Assembly: GCA_963696585.1 (NCBI GenBank)
Contig: CAVOKW010000031.1
Coordinates: forward strand, 8,099-72,098
Source of the DNA: Parvibaculum sp963696585
GTDB lineage: Bacteria; Pseudomonadota; Alphaproteobacteria; Parvibaculales; Parvibaculaceae
DNA length: 64,000 bases
Reading direction: 5' to 3'
Shown here: positions 7,512-16,384 of the stretch, piece after piece
How positions within the stretch are numbered: position 1 is the stretch's first letter
Layout: each line of letters begins with the position of its first letter
Position numbers and translations under genes: made by a program
The notes under the pieces: generated by a model
The model's input: the letters and a program-made list of their open reading frames with translations, nothing else
The model's database searches: none
Told to the model about the DNA's origin: nothing

Positions 7512-8408
7512 TTACGCGCGCGCAGCGACTTTCACTGCCGGGTTCACCGCCGCCATATAGTCTTCAAACAGCGTCTGGGTGATGACGCCTGGCGTATAGC
7601 GATGCGGGCCGATTTCGCCAACCGGCGTCACTTCAGCGGCGGTGCCGGTGATGAAGCATTCCGAGAATGTCGAAAGTTCATCCGGCAGGATGTGACGCTC
7701 GACAAGCTGCATCCCGCGGGCGCGCGCAAGGTCCACAACCGTCTGGCGCGTGATGCCATTGAGGAAGCAATCCGGCGTCGGTGCATGGATGACGCCATCT
7801 TTCACGAAGAAAATATTCGCGCCCGTCGCTTCGGCCACGTAGCCGCGATAGTCATACATCAGCGCGTCGGCATAGCCCTTGTTCTCGGCGGCATGTTTGG
7901 AGATCGTGCAGATCATGTAGAGACCTGCCGCCTTGGCGTGAGACGGCGCCGTCTCGGGCGAGGGACGCTTATACTGCGCGATGTCGAGGCGAATGCCTTT
8001 CTTGCGCTGCTCAGGATCGAAATAGGAGGGCCAGGCCCAGGCGGCAACCGCGAAATTGATACGGTTCTTCTGCGCGCTCACACCCATCATCTCGCTGCCG
8101 CGCCACGCAACCGGGCGCAGATAGCCATCAACGAGCTTCTGGGCTTTCAGCGCCGCATTGCAGGCCGCGTCGATTTCATCGAGCGAATAGGGAATCTCGA
8201 AGCCAAGGATCCTGGCCGAATTGACCAGCCGCTCCGAATGCTCACGCAGCTTGAAAACCTCGCCACCATAAGCGCGGCAACCTTCAAACACGCAGCTCGC
8301 ATAATGCAGACCATGCGTCAGGACGTGGATCTTGGCATCCGCCCACGGCACCAACTCGCCATTATACCAGATAAAGCCATCACGCTGATCGAAAGGAATG
8401 TCTGCCAT
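7512..8408 (-). CDS. ilvE: Branched-chain amino acid aminotransferase (class IV)
   Basis: IlvE is a PLP enzyme that transfers amino groups between glutamate and the 2-keto acids of Leu, Ile and Val. At 298 residues it is full length. It has the substrate-pocket segment THGLHYASCVFEG, the PLP lysine at K159 (SHAKAAGLYM), an EATGANIFFV motif, and the phosphate-cup region TRQTVVDLA and ITGTAAEVTPVGEI. A good AGGA site precedes the ATG at 8408. It is divergent from the MarR gene across 218 bp and ends beside the repeat cluster. Confidence 0.95.
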   Translation of the reverse strand: MADIPFDQRDGFIWYNGELVPWADAKIHVLTHGLHYASCVFEGCRAYGGEVFKLREHSERLVNSARILGFEIPYSLDEIDAACNAALKAQKLVDGYLRPVAWRGSEMMGVSAQKNRINFAVAAWAWPSYFDPEQRKKGIRLDIAQYKRPSPETAPSHAKAAGLYMICTISKHAAENKGYADALMYDYRGYVAEATGANIFFVKDGVIHAPTPDCFLNGITRQTVVDLARARGMQLVERHILPDELSTFSECFITGTAAEVTPVGEIGPHRYTPGVITQTLFEDYMAAVNPAVKVAARA

Positions 8409-8600
8409 GTCTCTGTTCCTGTTTTGCCGCCTTGCTCAGGGTTTTGCGGCATCCTGCCCTGCGACCCCTCTTGAGGGGGGATTTGCTGGTGACAGCCTAT
8501 TCAGGCGAACATCCTGTAATGTTCTAAAGGACGAGTCGACTGTACGTTTTGACGCTATTCTGTCTGAAGCAGCTTGCAACTGGTAGCATCCGGACTAAAA

Positions 8601-8621
8601 TATGTCAACAAGGCTGACATA
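8601..8621. promoter_or_regulatory. Perfect inverted repeat, candidate MarR/PetP operator
   Basis: TATGTCA (8601-8607), a 7-bp spacer, and TGACATA (8615-8621) form a perfect 21-bp dyad ending five bases before the GTG start of the MarR-family gene. MarR dimers bind palindromes of this size over their own promoters, so autoregulation is the simple reading. It also lies in the divergent ilvE promoter region. Confidence 0.6.
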
Positions 8622-8626
8622 AAAGC

Positions 8627-9193
8627 GTGGAAACATTGAAAACACGAACAAAATCAGAGATTAAGAGCCCCGGCCAACATCCGGCAGGTGAGCAGGCTTT
8701 GATCGAGGTCATTGAGCTGCTGTTCTTCGCCTATCGCGACTTCATCAGCGACCCGGACGCCATTCTGGCCGAGTTTGACTTTGGCCGCGCCCATCACCGC
8801 GTCATCCATTTCGTCGGGCGAAATCCCGGTATCACCGTCGCTGACCTTCTGAATATTCTGCGCATCACCAAGCAATCGCTCGCCCGCGTGCTCAAGCAAC
8901 TGATCGAGGATGGCTTTATCGAGCAAGTGACGGGTCGGCAGGATCGCCGTCAGCGCCTGCTCTATCTGACAGCCTCGGGACGCGCCTTGCAGGACCGCCT
9001 CGCCGAGCCACAGCGCCAGCGCGTGAGCGCCGCACTCGAAGCGGCAGGCCCCGGCGCACAGGCCGCCTGGCGTTCCGTCATGCTGGCTCTGCTGAACGAG
9101 GAAAACCGGCTTGATGTGGAAAAGCGCATTACCGCGCCCTCGCCTGCCATGACCCCGCTTCGGGCGCCGGGCAAAGGGTCCAATCATGACTGA
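8627..9193 (+). CDS. petP: MarR-family transcriptional regulator, PetP-like
   Basis: This is a 188-residue winged-helix regulator. The DNA-binding core is at about 65-120: GRNPGITVADLLNILRITKQ, then LARVLKQLIEDGFIEQVTGRQDRRQRLLYLT (recognition helix and wing). It overlaps the OmpR-type regulator gene by 8 bp. In Rhodobacter capsulatus the same arrangement is petP-petR, where PetR is needed for bc1 expression. The start is a GTG with no clear Shine-Dalgarno; a TTG three codons later is an alternative. A perfect palindrome abuts the start. The petP assignment rests on domain type and gene order. Confidence 0.8.
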   Translation: METLKTRTKSEIKSPGQHPAGEQALIEVIELLFFAYRDFISDPDAILAEFDFGRAHHRVIHFVGRNPGITVADLLNILRITKQSLARVLKQLIEDGFIEQVTGRQDRRQRLLYLTASGRALQDRLAEPQRQRVSAALEAAGPGAQAAWRSVMLALLNEENRLDVEKRITAPSPAMTPLRAPGKGSNHD

Positions 9194-9899
9194 AGCCAAG
9201 ACCCCGGAGCTCTCGCCACCGCCGCTCAGCGATGATGCGCCCCATATTCTCGTTGTCGATGACGATCGCCGCATTCGCGAACTGCTCAAACGCTATCTGA
9301 CGGATAATGGCTACCGCGTGACCATTGCCGAAAGCGCGGCCGAAGCCCGCGCCCGTCTGGCGGGCCTCACCTTCGATCTTCTGGTGCTTGATGTGATGAT
9401 GCCCGGCGAAACCGGCTTTGAACTCACCACCGCATTGCGACGCACATCCAACATACCCATTCTGATGCTCACGGCACGCGGTGAATCCGGTGACCGCATT
9501 GAGGGACTTGAGCGCGGTGTTGATGATTATCTCGCCAAACCCTTTGAGCCACGTGAATTATTGTTGCGCATCGGCACGATCCTGCGCCGCGCCCGCACAG
9601 GCGACACGACGCGCGAAGAAATCGCGCTGGGTGAAACAAGCTTCAATGTGACGCGCGGGGAATTGCGCCGTGGCGATGAAATCATCCGCCTGACGACGCG
9701 CGAAATCCAGCTCATGCGGATTTTCGCCACCCATCCCGGCCAGTCGCTTTCGCGTCTCGACCTCTGCGAGAACGAGGCGGCTGAACGCTCCATCGATGTG
9801 CAGATCAATCGCCTGCGCCGAAAAATCGAGGATGATCCCCGCAACCCCGTCTATCTCCAGACAGTGCGCGGCGAAGGCTATATGCTGTTGCCCGATTAA
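9186..9899 (+). CDS. petR: OmpR-family response regulator, PetR-like
   Basis: This 237-residue protein has an N-terminal receiver and a C-terminal winged-helix DNA-binding domain. The acidic triad is at VVDDD (25-27), the phospho-acceptor is D69 (LLVLDVMMPGETGFEL), the conserved Thr is in MLTARGE, and the lysine is K118 (LAKPFEP). The output domain includes LTTREIQLMRIFATHPGQ, SIDVQINRLRRKIEDDP and the terminal TVRGEGYML. A sensor kinase follows 77 bp downstream, so the three genes probably form one signalling unit. Targets could include petABC, by analogy with R. capsulatus. Confidence 0.9.
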   Translation: MTEAKTPELSPPPLSDDAPHILVVDDDRRIRELLKRYLTDNGYRVTIAESAAEARARLAGLTFDLLVLDVMMPGETGFELTTALRRTSNIPILMLTARGESGDRIEGLERGVDDYLAKPFEPRELLLRIGTILRRARTGDTTREEIALGETSFNVTRGELRRGDEIIRLTTREIQLMRIFATHPGQSLSRLDLCENEAAERSIDVQINRLRRKIEDDPRNPVYLQTVRGEGYMLLPD

Positions 9900-9976
9900 C
9901 AAGAAGCCGTCCTGCGGGACAATGATATTGGACGCGATTTTTGGCACTGCACCCTTTCACCTTTATCAAGCGAGCA

Positions 9977-11266
9977 ATGCCAAGCGGACTCTATGCCCGC
10001 TCGCTGATCATCATCGTCGCGCCGATGGTGTTGTTGCAGCTTGTCGTGACTTACGTCTTTCTCGAACGTCATTGGCAACTCGTCACAGAGCGTCTCTCCG
10101 CGACAACCGTTGCCGATATTTCATTGCTGCTGAATGATTATCTGGCCGATCCGACGGAAAAAACGGCAATGCGCCTGACCACCAGCGCCAATGAGAACCT
10201 GAAAATATCCGTGGCCTTTCTGACCGGTGAGCATCTGCCCGACACGCCGTCTTCCACCGGCGGTCTGCTTGAAAAATCACTGAGCCAGCAATTGCGCAAA
10301 CAGGTGGCGCGGCCTTTCTGGATCAACACCTCGAAGTATCGCGACTATGTTGATATTCGCGTCGCTTATAATGGCGGCGTCATGCGCACGCTGGCGCCCG
10401 CCTCGCGTGTCTATGCCGCCAATTCGCATATCTTCCTTGTCTGGATGGCAGGCACCTCCATCGTGCTCATCACGGTTGCCGTTCTCTTTCTGCGCAACCA
10501 GATAAGACCGATCGAGCGTCTGGCAGAGGCGGCTGAAAGTTTCGGCCTGGGCCGCGACATTCCTGCCTTTCGGCCCCATGGCGCATCCGAAGTGCGCCGC
10601 GCCGCCATCGCCTTTGAAAACATGCGCGCCCGCATCGCCCGTCACATCGATCAACGAACGGCCATGTTGTCAGGTGTGAGCCACGATCTGCGAACACCGC
10701 TGACGCGCTTCAAGCTGCAACTCGCGATGCTCGGCAACGGGCCTGAAATCATCGACCTCAAGAATGATGTCGCCGAGATGGAACAGATGCTCGACGATTA
10801 TCTGGAGTTTGTCCGTGGCCATGGCAGCGAACCCTCCGAGGAGGTCGATCTTGAAGAATTGCTCGACGAGATCAAACTCGATCAACACCGCAAGGGGCAT
10901 GACGTCAAGCTCGAAACCCATGGCGATCTCGCTGTCGTTATCCGCCGCAATGCCTTCAAGCGTTGCGCCATGAACATCATCGACAATGCCTGCAAATATG
11001 CGACCCATGTCTGGGTGAGCGCGATCCGCGATGGCGACGGCATCGACATACTTGTCGATGATGATGGCGAGGGCATTCCCGAAGACCAGCTCGAACAGGT
11101 CTTCCGTCCCTTCTATCGCCTTGATGCCGCCCGCAATCTCGATAAAGGCGGCTCCGGCCTTGGTCTCGCCATTGCGCGCGACATTGCCCGCGGCCATGGC
11201 GGCGACATCACGCTGTCGCGCAGCCCCGTGGGCGGCCTTCGCGCTGTCATTCATGTGCCGGTCTGA
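9977..11266 (+). CDS. Sensor histidine kinase, EnvZ type
   Basis: This 429-residue membrane kinase is the likely partner of the upstream regulator. There are two membrane helices (about 8-28 and 152-173) flanking a periplasmic sensor region of about 120 residues. A HAMP linker (RNQIRPIERLAEAAESFG) follows, then a HisKA H-box with phospho-acceptor H236 (LSGVSHDLRTPLTRF). The ATP-binding domain has an N-box IIDNACKYA, a DDDGEGIP G1 box and GGSGLGLAIA G2 box. The ATG at 9977 (MPSGLYARSLIII) fits the EnvZ pattern; an in-frame TTG at 9941 would add 12 residues. Its 3-prime end overlaps the convergent small membrane gene by 20 bp. Confidence 0.92.
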   Translation: MPSGLYARSLIIIVAPMVLLQLVVTYVFLERHWQLVTERLSATTVADISLLLNDYLADPTEKTAMRLTTSANENLKISVAFLTGEHLPDTPSSTGGLLEKSLSQQLRKQVARPFWINTSKYRDYVDIRVAYNGGVMRTLAPASRVYAANSHIFLVWMAGTSIVLITVAVLFLRNQIRPIERLAEAAESFGLGRDIPAFRPHGASEVRRAAIAFENMRARIARHIDQRTAMLSGVSHDLRTPLTRFKLQLAMLGNGPEIIDLKNDVAEMEQMLDDYLEFVRGHGSEPSEEVDLEELLDEIKLDQHRKGHDVKLETHGDLAVVIRRNAFKRCAMNIIDNACKYATHVWVSAIRDGDGIDILVDDDGEGIPEDQLEQVFRPFYRLDAARNLDKGGSGLGLAIARDIARGHGGDITLSRSPVGGLRAVIHVPV

Positions 11267-11480
11267 TGCCGCGCCAACGGCGCAGGGCCACGAGAGACCA
11301 TATCGCCTCGACCACGCCAAAAGGCCAGGCCCCTTGCAAAAAACCATAAGCAGAGCCGAGAGCACAGGCCCCGGCAAAGCCCAGCACATACCAATGCGAG
11401 CGGTCCTCCAGCGCATAAGTGATGAGCATGGCGCTGACGGCGAAGAGTCCAAATAGCGTCAGTCCATCCATGACAGGCAT
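11247..11480 (-). CDS. Small membrane protein downstream of proC
   Basis: This 77-residue protein begins MPVMDGLTLFGLFAVSAML and has two to three hydrophobic helices. The segment QGAWPFGVVEAIWSLVALRR looks like a conserved small alphaproteobacterial membrane family of unknown role. The ATG at 11480 sits one base after the proC stop (TGACATG), so the two are co-translated. It converges on the sensor kinase, with 20 bp of overlap. No function is assigned. Confidence 0.7.
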   Translation of the reverse strand: MPVMDGLTLFGLFAVSAMLITYALEDRSHWYVLGFAGACALGSAYGFLQGAWPFGVVEAIWSLVALRRWRGIRPAHE

Positions 11481-11481
11481 G

Positions 11482-12309
11482 TCAGGACCCAAGTTCGCGG
11501 GCGCGATCCCGCGCCGCATGGGTGGCGCGTCGCATCAACACGGACAAACCGCCCTCGCCCATCAGCACATCCAGCGCCGCAGCCGTCGTGCCGCCGGGCG
11601 ACGTCACATTCTTTCGCAATGTCGCCGCTTCGTCGGCAAACTGGGCGAGCATTTCGCCAGAGCCACTCACCGTGGCGCGGGCGAGCCGCATCGCCAGCTC
11701 AGGCTCAAGCCCGAGCGCTTCGCCCGACGCCGCCAGACATTCCACGAGATAAAAAACATAGGCCGGGCCGCTGCCCGAAATCGCCGTCACCGCATCAATC
11801 AGCGGTTCGCTTTCCACCCAGTCAACATCGCCTACAGCGGCAAGCAGATTACCCGCCATCGCCTTTTGCGCGGCGGTGACGAGCGGATTGGCGCAAGCCA
11901 CCGTGATGCCACGCCCAATCGCGGCCGGCGTGTTCGGCATGGCGCGCACGGCATGAACATCAGCGCCGAGCAATTCCTTCAGCCGTTGCAGGCTCGTGCC
12001 CGCCGCAATCGAGAGGAAAAGTGTTTCCGGCACCACGAGCATTTGCAGCTCAGGCAGCACAGCTTCCATGAGCTGCGGTTTGACCGCGAGCAACACGACA
12101 CCCGGTGTCAGCCGCGCGAGATCACGGATCGAAGTGTTGAGGGCGATGCCGCGCTCGGCAATCAAGCGGGCGACATCTTCGCCGGGCTGGGGATCGCGCA
12201 ATTGCACCATGGCGGGTGCCAGCCCCTTGCCGAGCCAGCCCGCAAGCAGCGCACCGCCCATTTTGCCCGCACCAACCAACAGCAGCGGACGCTCGATTGC
12301 GATTGTCAT
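11482..12309 (-). CDS. proC: Pyrroline-5-carboxylate reductase
   Basis: ProC performs the last step of proline synthesis, NAD(P)H-dependent reduction of 1-pyrroline-5-carboxylate. At 275 residues it is standard length. The Rossmann motif is LLVGAGKMGGALLAGWL (9-25). LLAVKPQ and the active-site region ITAISGSGPAYVFYLVECL follow, and SPGGTTAAALDVL matches the family signature. It lies 67 bp downstream of the YbjN-domain gene on the same strand, the common alphaproteobacterial order. Confidence 0.95.
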   Translation of the reverse strand: MTIAIERPLLLVGAGKMGGALLAGWLGKGLAPAMVQLRDPQPGEDVARLIAERGIALNTSIRDLARLTPGVVLLAVKPQLMEAVLPELQMLVVPETLFLSIAAGTSLQRLKELLGADVHAVRAMPNTPAAIGRGITVACANPLVTAAQKAMAGNLLAAVGDVDWVESEPLIDAVTAISGSGPAYVFYLVECLAASGEALGLEPELAMRLARATVSGSGEMLAQFADEAATLRKNVTSPGGTTAAALDVLMGEGGLSVLMRRATHAARDRARELGS

Positions 12310-12376
12310 GTCAGTTCCCCGTCAATGCGGCTGGCTTGATATGCGCCAAGCCTGCATTGCATCAGGCCGGACGGAA

Positions 12377-12883
12377 TCAAGCATGTCCCTGCGTGTCGAA
12401 CATGGCGGCGGCCATGGCCTCTTCTGCGCTTTTACCCGCCCAGAGCACAAACTGGATAGCCGGGAAATAACGCTCGCAGGCCTCAACCGCAAGCCGCAAC
12501 AGCGCCTCGCATTGTTCAGGCGTTGCCGCCGCCCCGCCGCAGAGCAGGAGGCTGTTGCGATAGAGCAAAACACCATCCTCCGACCACATGTCGAAATGGC
12601 CGCTCCAGAGCTGTTCATTGGCAAGCGACAGGAGATGGCGAATGACGGAACGCTTTTCCGGCGGCACGCGCACATCCAGCGTGCAGGCAACATGAAGTCC
12701 GGAAAGATCATGGCGCCAGTTGAGTGAAATCTGATGGTCGCGCCACTCGCCCGAAACGCAGATCATCAGCTCATCTTCATGGCTGCGTTCAAAAATCCAG
12801 TCCCGGACGGAAGCGACTTGTTCCAGAAGGTCGAGGGGATTGCCGTCAAATTCTTCGGCTTCAACCAGAAGGGAAGTGGTCAT
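12377..12883 (-). CDS. YbjN domain-containing protein
   Basis: This 168-residue protein has the YbjN fold, a type III secretion chaperone-like alpha/beta sandwich. Recognisable parts are WIFERSHEDELMICVSGEWR, an ISLNWRHDLSGLHVACTLDV strand pair, and GHFDMWSEDGVLLYRNSLLL. The biochemical role of the family is unresolved; effects on motility and stress have been reported for Escherichia coli YbjN. In alphaproteobacteria the gene regularly precedes proC, as here. Confidence 0.85.
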   Translation of the reverse strand: MTTSLLVEAEEFDGNPLDLLEQVASVRDWIFERSHEDELMICVSGEWRDHQISLNWRHDLSGLHVACTLDVRVPPEKRSVIRHLLSLANEQLWSGHFDMWSEDGVLLYRNSLLLCGGAAATPEQCEALLRLAVEACERYFPAIQFVLWAGKSAEEAMAAAMFDTQGHA

Positions 12884-13081
12884 TCTGCACCCCGATCTTC
12901 ATAAGCCGGCTTGGAGCGTCTGCCCTTTGCCGGGTTTCCCGGACACAATATCTGGTGGGAAATATCACGCTGACCCACAACTTGACCGTGCCTGATCGCA
13001 TGAGTCGACGCAACCCAAAACGGGACGCCGCCGGGCCGGTTCCTGTGGGCAATCGGATCAAAGCTGTGGAAAGGTGGCCGC

Positions 13082-13390
13082 TCAGTCTTTCTTTTTTGAC
13101 CTGCCGGAGGTCGCTTTGGCCGCAGCCTTCTTTGGCGCAGGGGAAACCCCACCCGCTTCCAGAACCGCAATGCGCGCCTTCAGCGCCTCGTTTTCCTCGC
13201 GCGCCAGCCGCACCATGTCGCGCATGACATCAAACTCCTCGCGCGTCACCAGGTCGAGATCGGCAATCAGCCGCTCAGCCTGCGAACGCATGATGGTTTC
13301 AACCTCGGTACGCACCCCTTGCGCCGCACCGGCGGCATTGGTGAACATTTTGGCGAGTTCGTCGAGAAAGCGGTTTTGCGTCTGTGTCAT
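13082..13390 (-). CDS. ubiK: Ubiquinone biosynthesis accessory factor UbiK (BMFP family)
   Basis: UbiK assists the late, aerobic steps of ubiquinone synthesis with UbiJ. The ATG at 13390 (MTQTQNRFLDELAKMF) gives 102 residues after a GGAGACAGG site; an upstream in-frame ATG is less likely. The protein has an amphipathic N-terminal helix and a C-terminal coiled coil (REENEALKARIAVLEAG) as in BMFP proteins. A Lys/Ala-rich tail (KKAAAKATSGRSKKKD) ends it. Position beside the YbjN-proC group and divergent from lgt is typical. Confidence 0.85.
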   Translation of the reverse strand: MTQTQNRFLDELAKMFTNAAGAAQGVRTEVETIMRSQAERLIADLDLVTREEFDVMRDMVRLAREENEALKARIAVLEAGGVSPAPKKAAAKATSGRSKKKD

Positions 13391-13553
13391 GGCCTGTCTC
13401 CGGATCAGGCCAGCACCATAAACGCGATCATGGCGCTTGGCGACCCATCGCTTGCGCGGCAAATCGCGTCACAGCCGCGTAACTTGACAGCAAGGGGCCG
13501 GAAGGCACACTAACGCCCGCTGACGCCCCCTCAGACAACACCGGAACGTGCCG

Positions 13554-14429
13554 ATGCCCTCGACAGGAATACCCTTTCCCGCCATCGATCCGGTCCTGAT
13601 CCATCTCGGGCCCTTTGCCATCCGCTGGTATGCGCTCGCCTATATTGCAGGCCTCGTGCTTGGCTGGCGTTACATCCTGCGCCTCATCAGCCAGTCGCGT
13701 CTCTGGAAAGGCCCCGCGCCGGTCAGTGCAACCGAAATCGACGACGCCCTGCTCTGGGCTGTCTTTGGCGTCATTCTCGGTGGCCGCATCGGCTATGTGC
13801 TTGTCTATGATCCGATGCGCTTCATCGCCCATCCGCTGGAAATTCCCGCCGTCTGGCATGGCGGCATGAGCTTTCACGGCGGCGCCTTCGGCGTGCTGGT
13901 CGCGCTCACCATCTTCTCCTGGCGGCGCGGCATCGTGGCGCTCTCCATGATGGATCTCGCCAGCGCTGCGGCCCCCATCGGCTTGTTCTTTGGCCGCATC
14001 GCCAATTTCATCAATGCCGAACTCTGGGGCCGCGTCACGACGGAGCCCTGGGGCGTGATCTTTCCTGGTGCGGGCGACCAACCGCGCCATCCAAGCCAGC
14101 TCTATGAAGCGGCATTGGAGGGCATTGTCCTGTTCATTGCCCTTCGCCTTCTCACCCATCACACCAGGGCGCTGCAACGTCCCGGCACCATCATGGGCGC
14201 TTTCATTGCGGGCTATGGTTTTGCGCGAACCTTCGTTGAGTTTTTCCGCGAGCCCGACGCCCAGCTCGGCTATCTCTATGGCGGCTGGCTGACCATGGGC
14301 ATGTTGCTTTCATTGCCGATGATCCTTGCTGGTGGCCTTCTCGTCTGGCTGGCCCCGGCATTGCATCAATGGTTCACCCGCATCATGGCAAAATCACCGG
14401 CCAAACAATCAGCAACGCCGAAAAAATAA
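13554..14429 (+). CDS. lgt: Prolipoprotein diacylglyceryl transferase
   Basis: Lgt transfers diacylglycerol from phosphatidylglycerol to the lipobox cysteine of prolipoproteins in the inner membrane. The 291-residue protein has about seven membrane helices. It includes the essential histidine-glycine region WHGGMSFHGGAFG and the signature GLFFGRIANFINAELWGR. YGFARTFVEFFREPDAQLGY lies near the C-terminus. GGAA precedes the ATG at 13554; a GTG at 13548 is also in frame. It overlaps the next gene by one base (TAATG). Confidence 0.95.
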   Translation: MPSTGIPFPAIDPVLIHLGPFAIRWYALAYIAGLVLGWRYILRLISQSRLWKGPAPVSATEIDDALLWAVFGVILGGRIGYVLVYDPMRFIAHPLEIPAVWHGGMSFHGGAFGVLVALTIFSWRRGIVALSMMDLASAAAPIGLFFGRIANFINAELWGRVTTEPWGVIFPGAGDQPRHPSQLYEAALEGIVLFIALRLLTHHTRALQRPGTIMGAFIAGYGFARTFVEFFREPDAQLGYLYGGWLTMGMLLSLPMILAGGLLVWLAPALHQWFTRIMAKSPAKQSATPKK

Positions 14430-15517
14430 TGACATCACCGCTTGCGCGCCATATCGCTGGCCTCATTCAGGAAGCCGGCCCGATTTCGCTGTCGCATTAC
14501 ATGGCGCTGGCGCTCGGCCATCCCCGCTATGGCTATTACATGACGCGCGATCCGCTGGGTGTGGCAGGCGACTTCACCACCGCGCCTGAAATCAGCCAGA
14601 TGTTTGGCGAGCTGATCGGGCTGTGGCTGGCAGACTGCTGGCTCAAGCAAGGTCGCCCGGCCCCCTTTGTGCTGGCCGAACTCGGACCCGGACGCGGCAC
14701 GCTGATGAGCGACATCTGGCGCGCGACAAAAGCCGTGCCCGGCATGCATGAAAGCTGCGCGGTGCATTTCGTCGAGACGAGCCCGACGCTGCGCGCCGCG
14801 CAAGCCGCGCTGATGCCGCAAGCTACATGGCATCATTCAATCGAGAGCCTGCCCGCACGCCCGCTTTTCATCGTCGCCAACGAATTTTTCGATGCGCTGC
14901 CCGTCAGCCAGTATCAACGCACGCAAGCCGGCTGGTGCGAATGTCATGTCGCGCTCGCCGAGGATGCGACGCTCGACGAACCACGCTTTACACCTGTGTT
15001 GGCGCCCATGCCGATCGCAAGCGACGCGCTGCTCGCCCCCAGTCTGCGTCAGGCACCCATAGGCGCCATAGCTGAAGTGTCGCCCGCTGCTCGCGCCATC
15101 ACCGAGGAAATCGCCAATCGCCTCGCCGGGCGAGGCGGCGCGGCACTCATCATCGATTATGGTCACGTTCAAAGTGCAGCAGGCGATACGTTTCAGGCCT
15201 TGTGCGGGCATCAGTTTGCCGATCCCTATGAGGCACCGGGCGAAGCCGATCTGACCGTGCATGTTGATTTTCAGGCATTGGCCGAAGCCGCCGCCCGTGG
15301 CGGCGCTGTTGTGCATGGCCCCGTCGAGCAGGGTGCCTTTCTGATGGAGCTTGGCATTGAAATGCGGGCCAGGACGCTGAAGGCCAAGGCGACGCCCGAT
15401 CAAGCCGCCGACATAGACGCCGCGCTGACAAGGTTGACCGATCGGCAAGAGATGGGCAGCCTGTTCAAGGTGCTGGGGCTGACCCCGCGCGGTGTCGCAA
15501 CGCCGCCGGGATTATGA
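14429..15517 (+). CDS. SAM-dependent methyltransferase of the MidA/NDUFAF7 family
   Basis: This 362-residue protein matches the family of mitochondrial NDUFAF7/MidA, an arginine methyltransferase needed for complex I assembly. Landmarks are SHYMALALGHPRYGYYM, GDFTTAPEISQMFGE, the SAM motif LAELGPGRGTLMSD, and IVANEFFDALPV. The start at 14429 overlaps the lgt stop. lgt-midA-pgeF is a frequent alphaproteobacterial operon, and coupling by overlap is visible here. A role in complex I is inference from the eukaryotic homologue. Confidence 0.88.
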   Translation: MTSPLARHIAGLIQEAGPISLSHYMALALGHPRYGYYMTRDPLGVAGDFTTAPEISQMFGELIGLWLADCWLKQGRPAPFVLAELGPGRGTLMSDIWRATKAVPGMHESCAVHFVETSPTLRAAQAALMPQATWHHSIESLPARPLFIVANEFFDALPVSQYQRTQAGWCECHVALAEDATLDEPRFTPVLAPMPIASDALLAPSLRQAPIGAIAEVSPAARAITEEIANRLAGRGGAALIIDYGHVQSAAGDTFQALCGHQFADPYEAPGEADLTVHVDFQALAEAAARGGAVVHGPVEQGAFLMELGIEMRARTLKAKATPDQAADIDAALTRLTDRQEMGSLFKVLGLTPRGVATPPGL

Positions 15518-15535
15518 CAACCGAAAGGAAAGCCC

Positions 15536-16309
15536 ATGTTGAGTGCAAAGCCCCTTGGCGTTCTTTCCCATATCCGGCACGGCTTCTTCACCCGCGCGGG
15601 CGGCGTGTCGAAAGGCATTTATGCATCGAAAAATTGCGGCTATGGCTCGCAGGATGATCGCGAAGCCGTGCGCGAAAACCGCGCCCGCATTGCAACGGCC
15701 CTGAGCGTGGAACCGGAAAAACTGCTGACCGTCCATCAGGTGCATAGCCCCGATGTCGTGATCACGGATACCGTCTGGACGCCTGAAACAGCGCCACAGG
15801 CTGATGCCATGGTCACGGCAACGCCCGGCATCGCGCTCGGTATCCTGACAGCCGATTGCGTGCCGGTTCTCTTTGCCGACGCGCAAGCCCGCGTCATCGG
15901 CGCCGCTCATGCCGGCTGGAAAGGGGCGCTGACCGGCGTGCTCGAAGCAACGATCGACGCCATGCAATCGCTCGGCGCGGCACGCAGCAATATTGTCGCG
16001 GCCATCGGGCCCTGCATTTCAAAATCAGCCTATGAAGTCGGCCCGGAGTTTCATGCCCGCCTGATCGCGCAATCGCCCCGAAACGCGACATGGTTTGAAC
16101 CCTCGACCCGCGAAGATCATTTCATGTTTGATCTGCCGGGTTATGCACAATCACGACTGGAGGCCGCTGGCATCGGCATTGTCAGCCAGCTTGGCCATTG
16201 CACCTATGCCGATGAGAAGCGGTTTTTCTCATTTCGGCGCACAACGCATCGGCAGGAAAGCGATTATGGTCGCCAGCTTTCAGCCATCACGCTGGGCCAT
16301 GTCGACTAG
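15536..16309 (+). CDS. pgeF: Laccase-domain purine nucleoside phosphorylase / peptidoglycan editing factor
   Basis: YfiH/PgeF-family enzymes use a zinc site to cleave nucleosides and, in E. coli, edit peptidoglycan. The 257-residue protein has the metal ligands in LLTVHQVHSPDV (His), LGILTADCVPVLFAD (Cys) and GAAHAGWKGAL (His). The C-terminal C-Y-E-V-like segment CISKSAYEVG and FFSFRR are also present. It follows midA by 18 bp with a GAAAGGAAAG site, completing the lgt-midA-pgeF group. Confidence 0.93.
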   Translation: MLSAKPLGVLSHIRHGFFTRAGGVSKGIYASKNCGYGSQDDREAVRENRARIATALSVEPEKLLTVHQVHSPDVVITDTVWTPETAPQADAMVTATPGIALGILTADCVPVLFADAQARVIGAAHAGWKGALTGVLEATIDAMQSLGAARSNIVAAIGPCISKSAYEVGPEFHARLIAQSPRNATWFEPSTREDHFMFDLPGYAQSRLEAAGIGIVSQLGHCTYADEKRFFSFRRTTHRQESDYGRQLSAITLGHVD

Positions 16310-16384
16310 GACACACATAGTCTGGGGGGTAATGGCGCGAATCACACTAAACTGCATCTCTCCATTTTGAATGCAGGATTGCCA

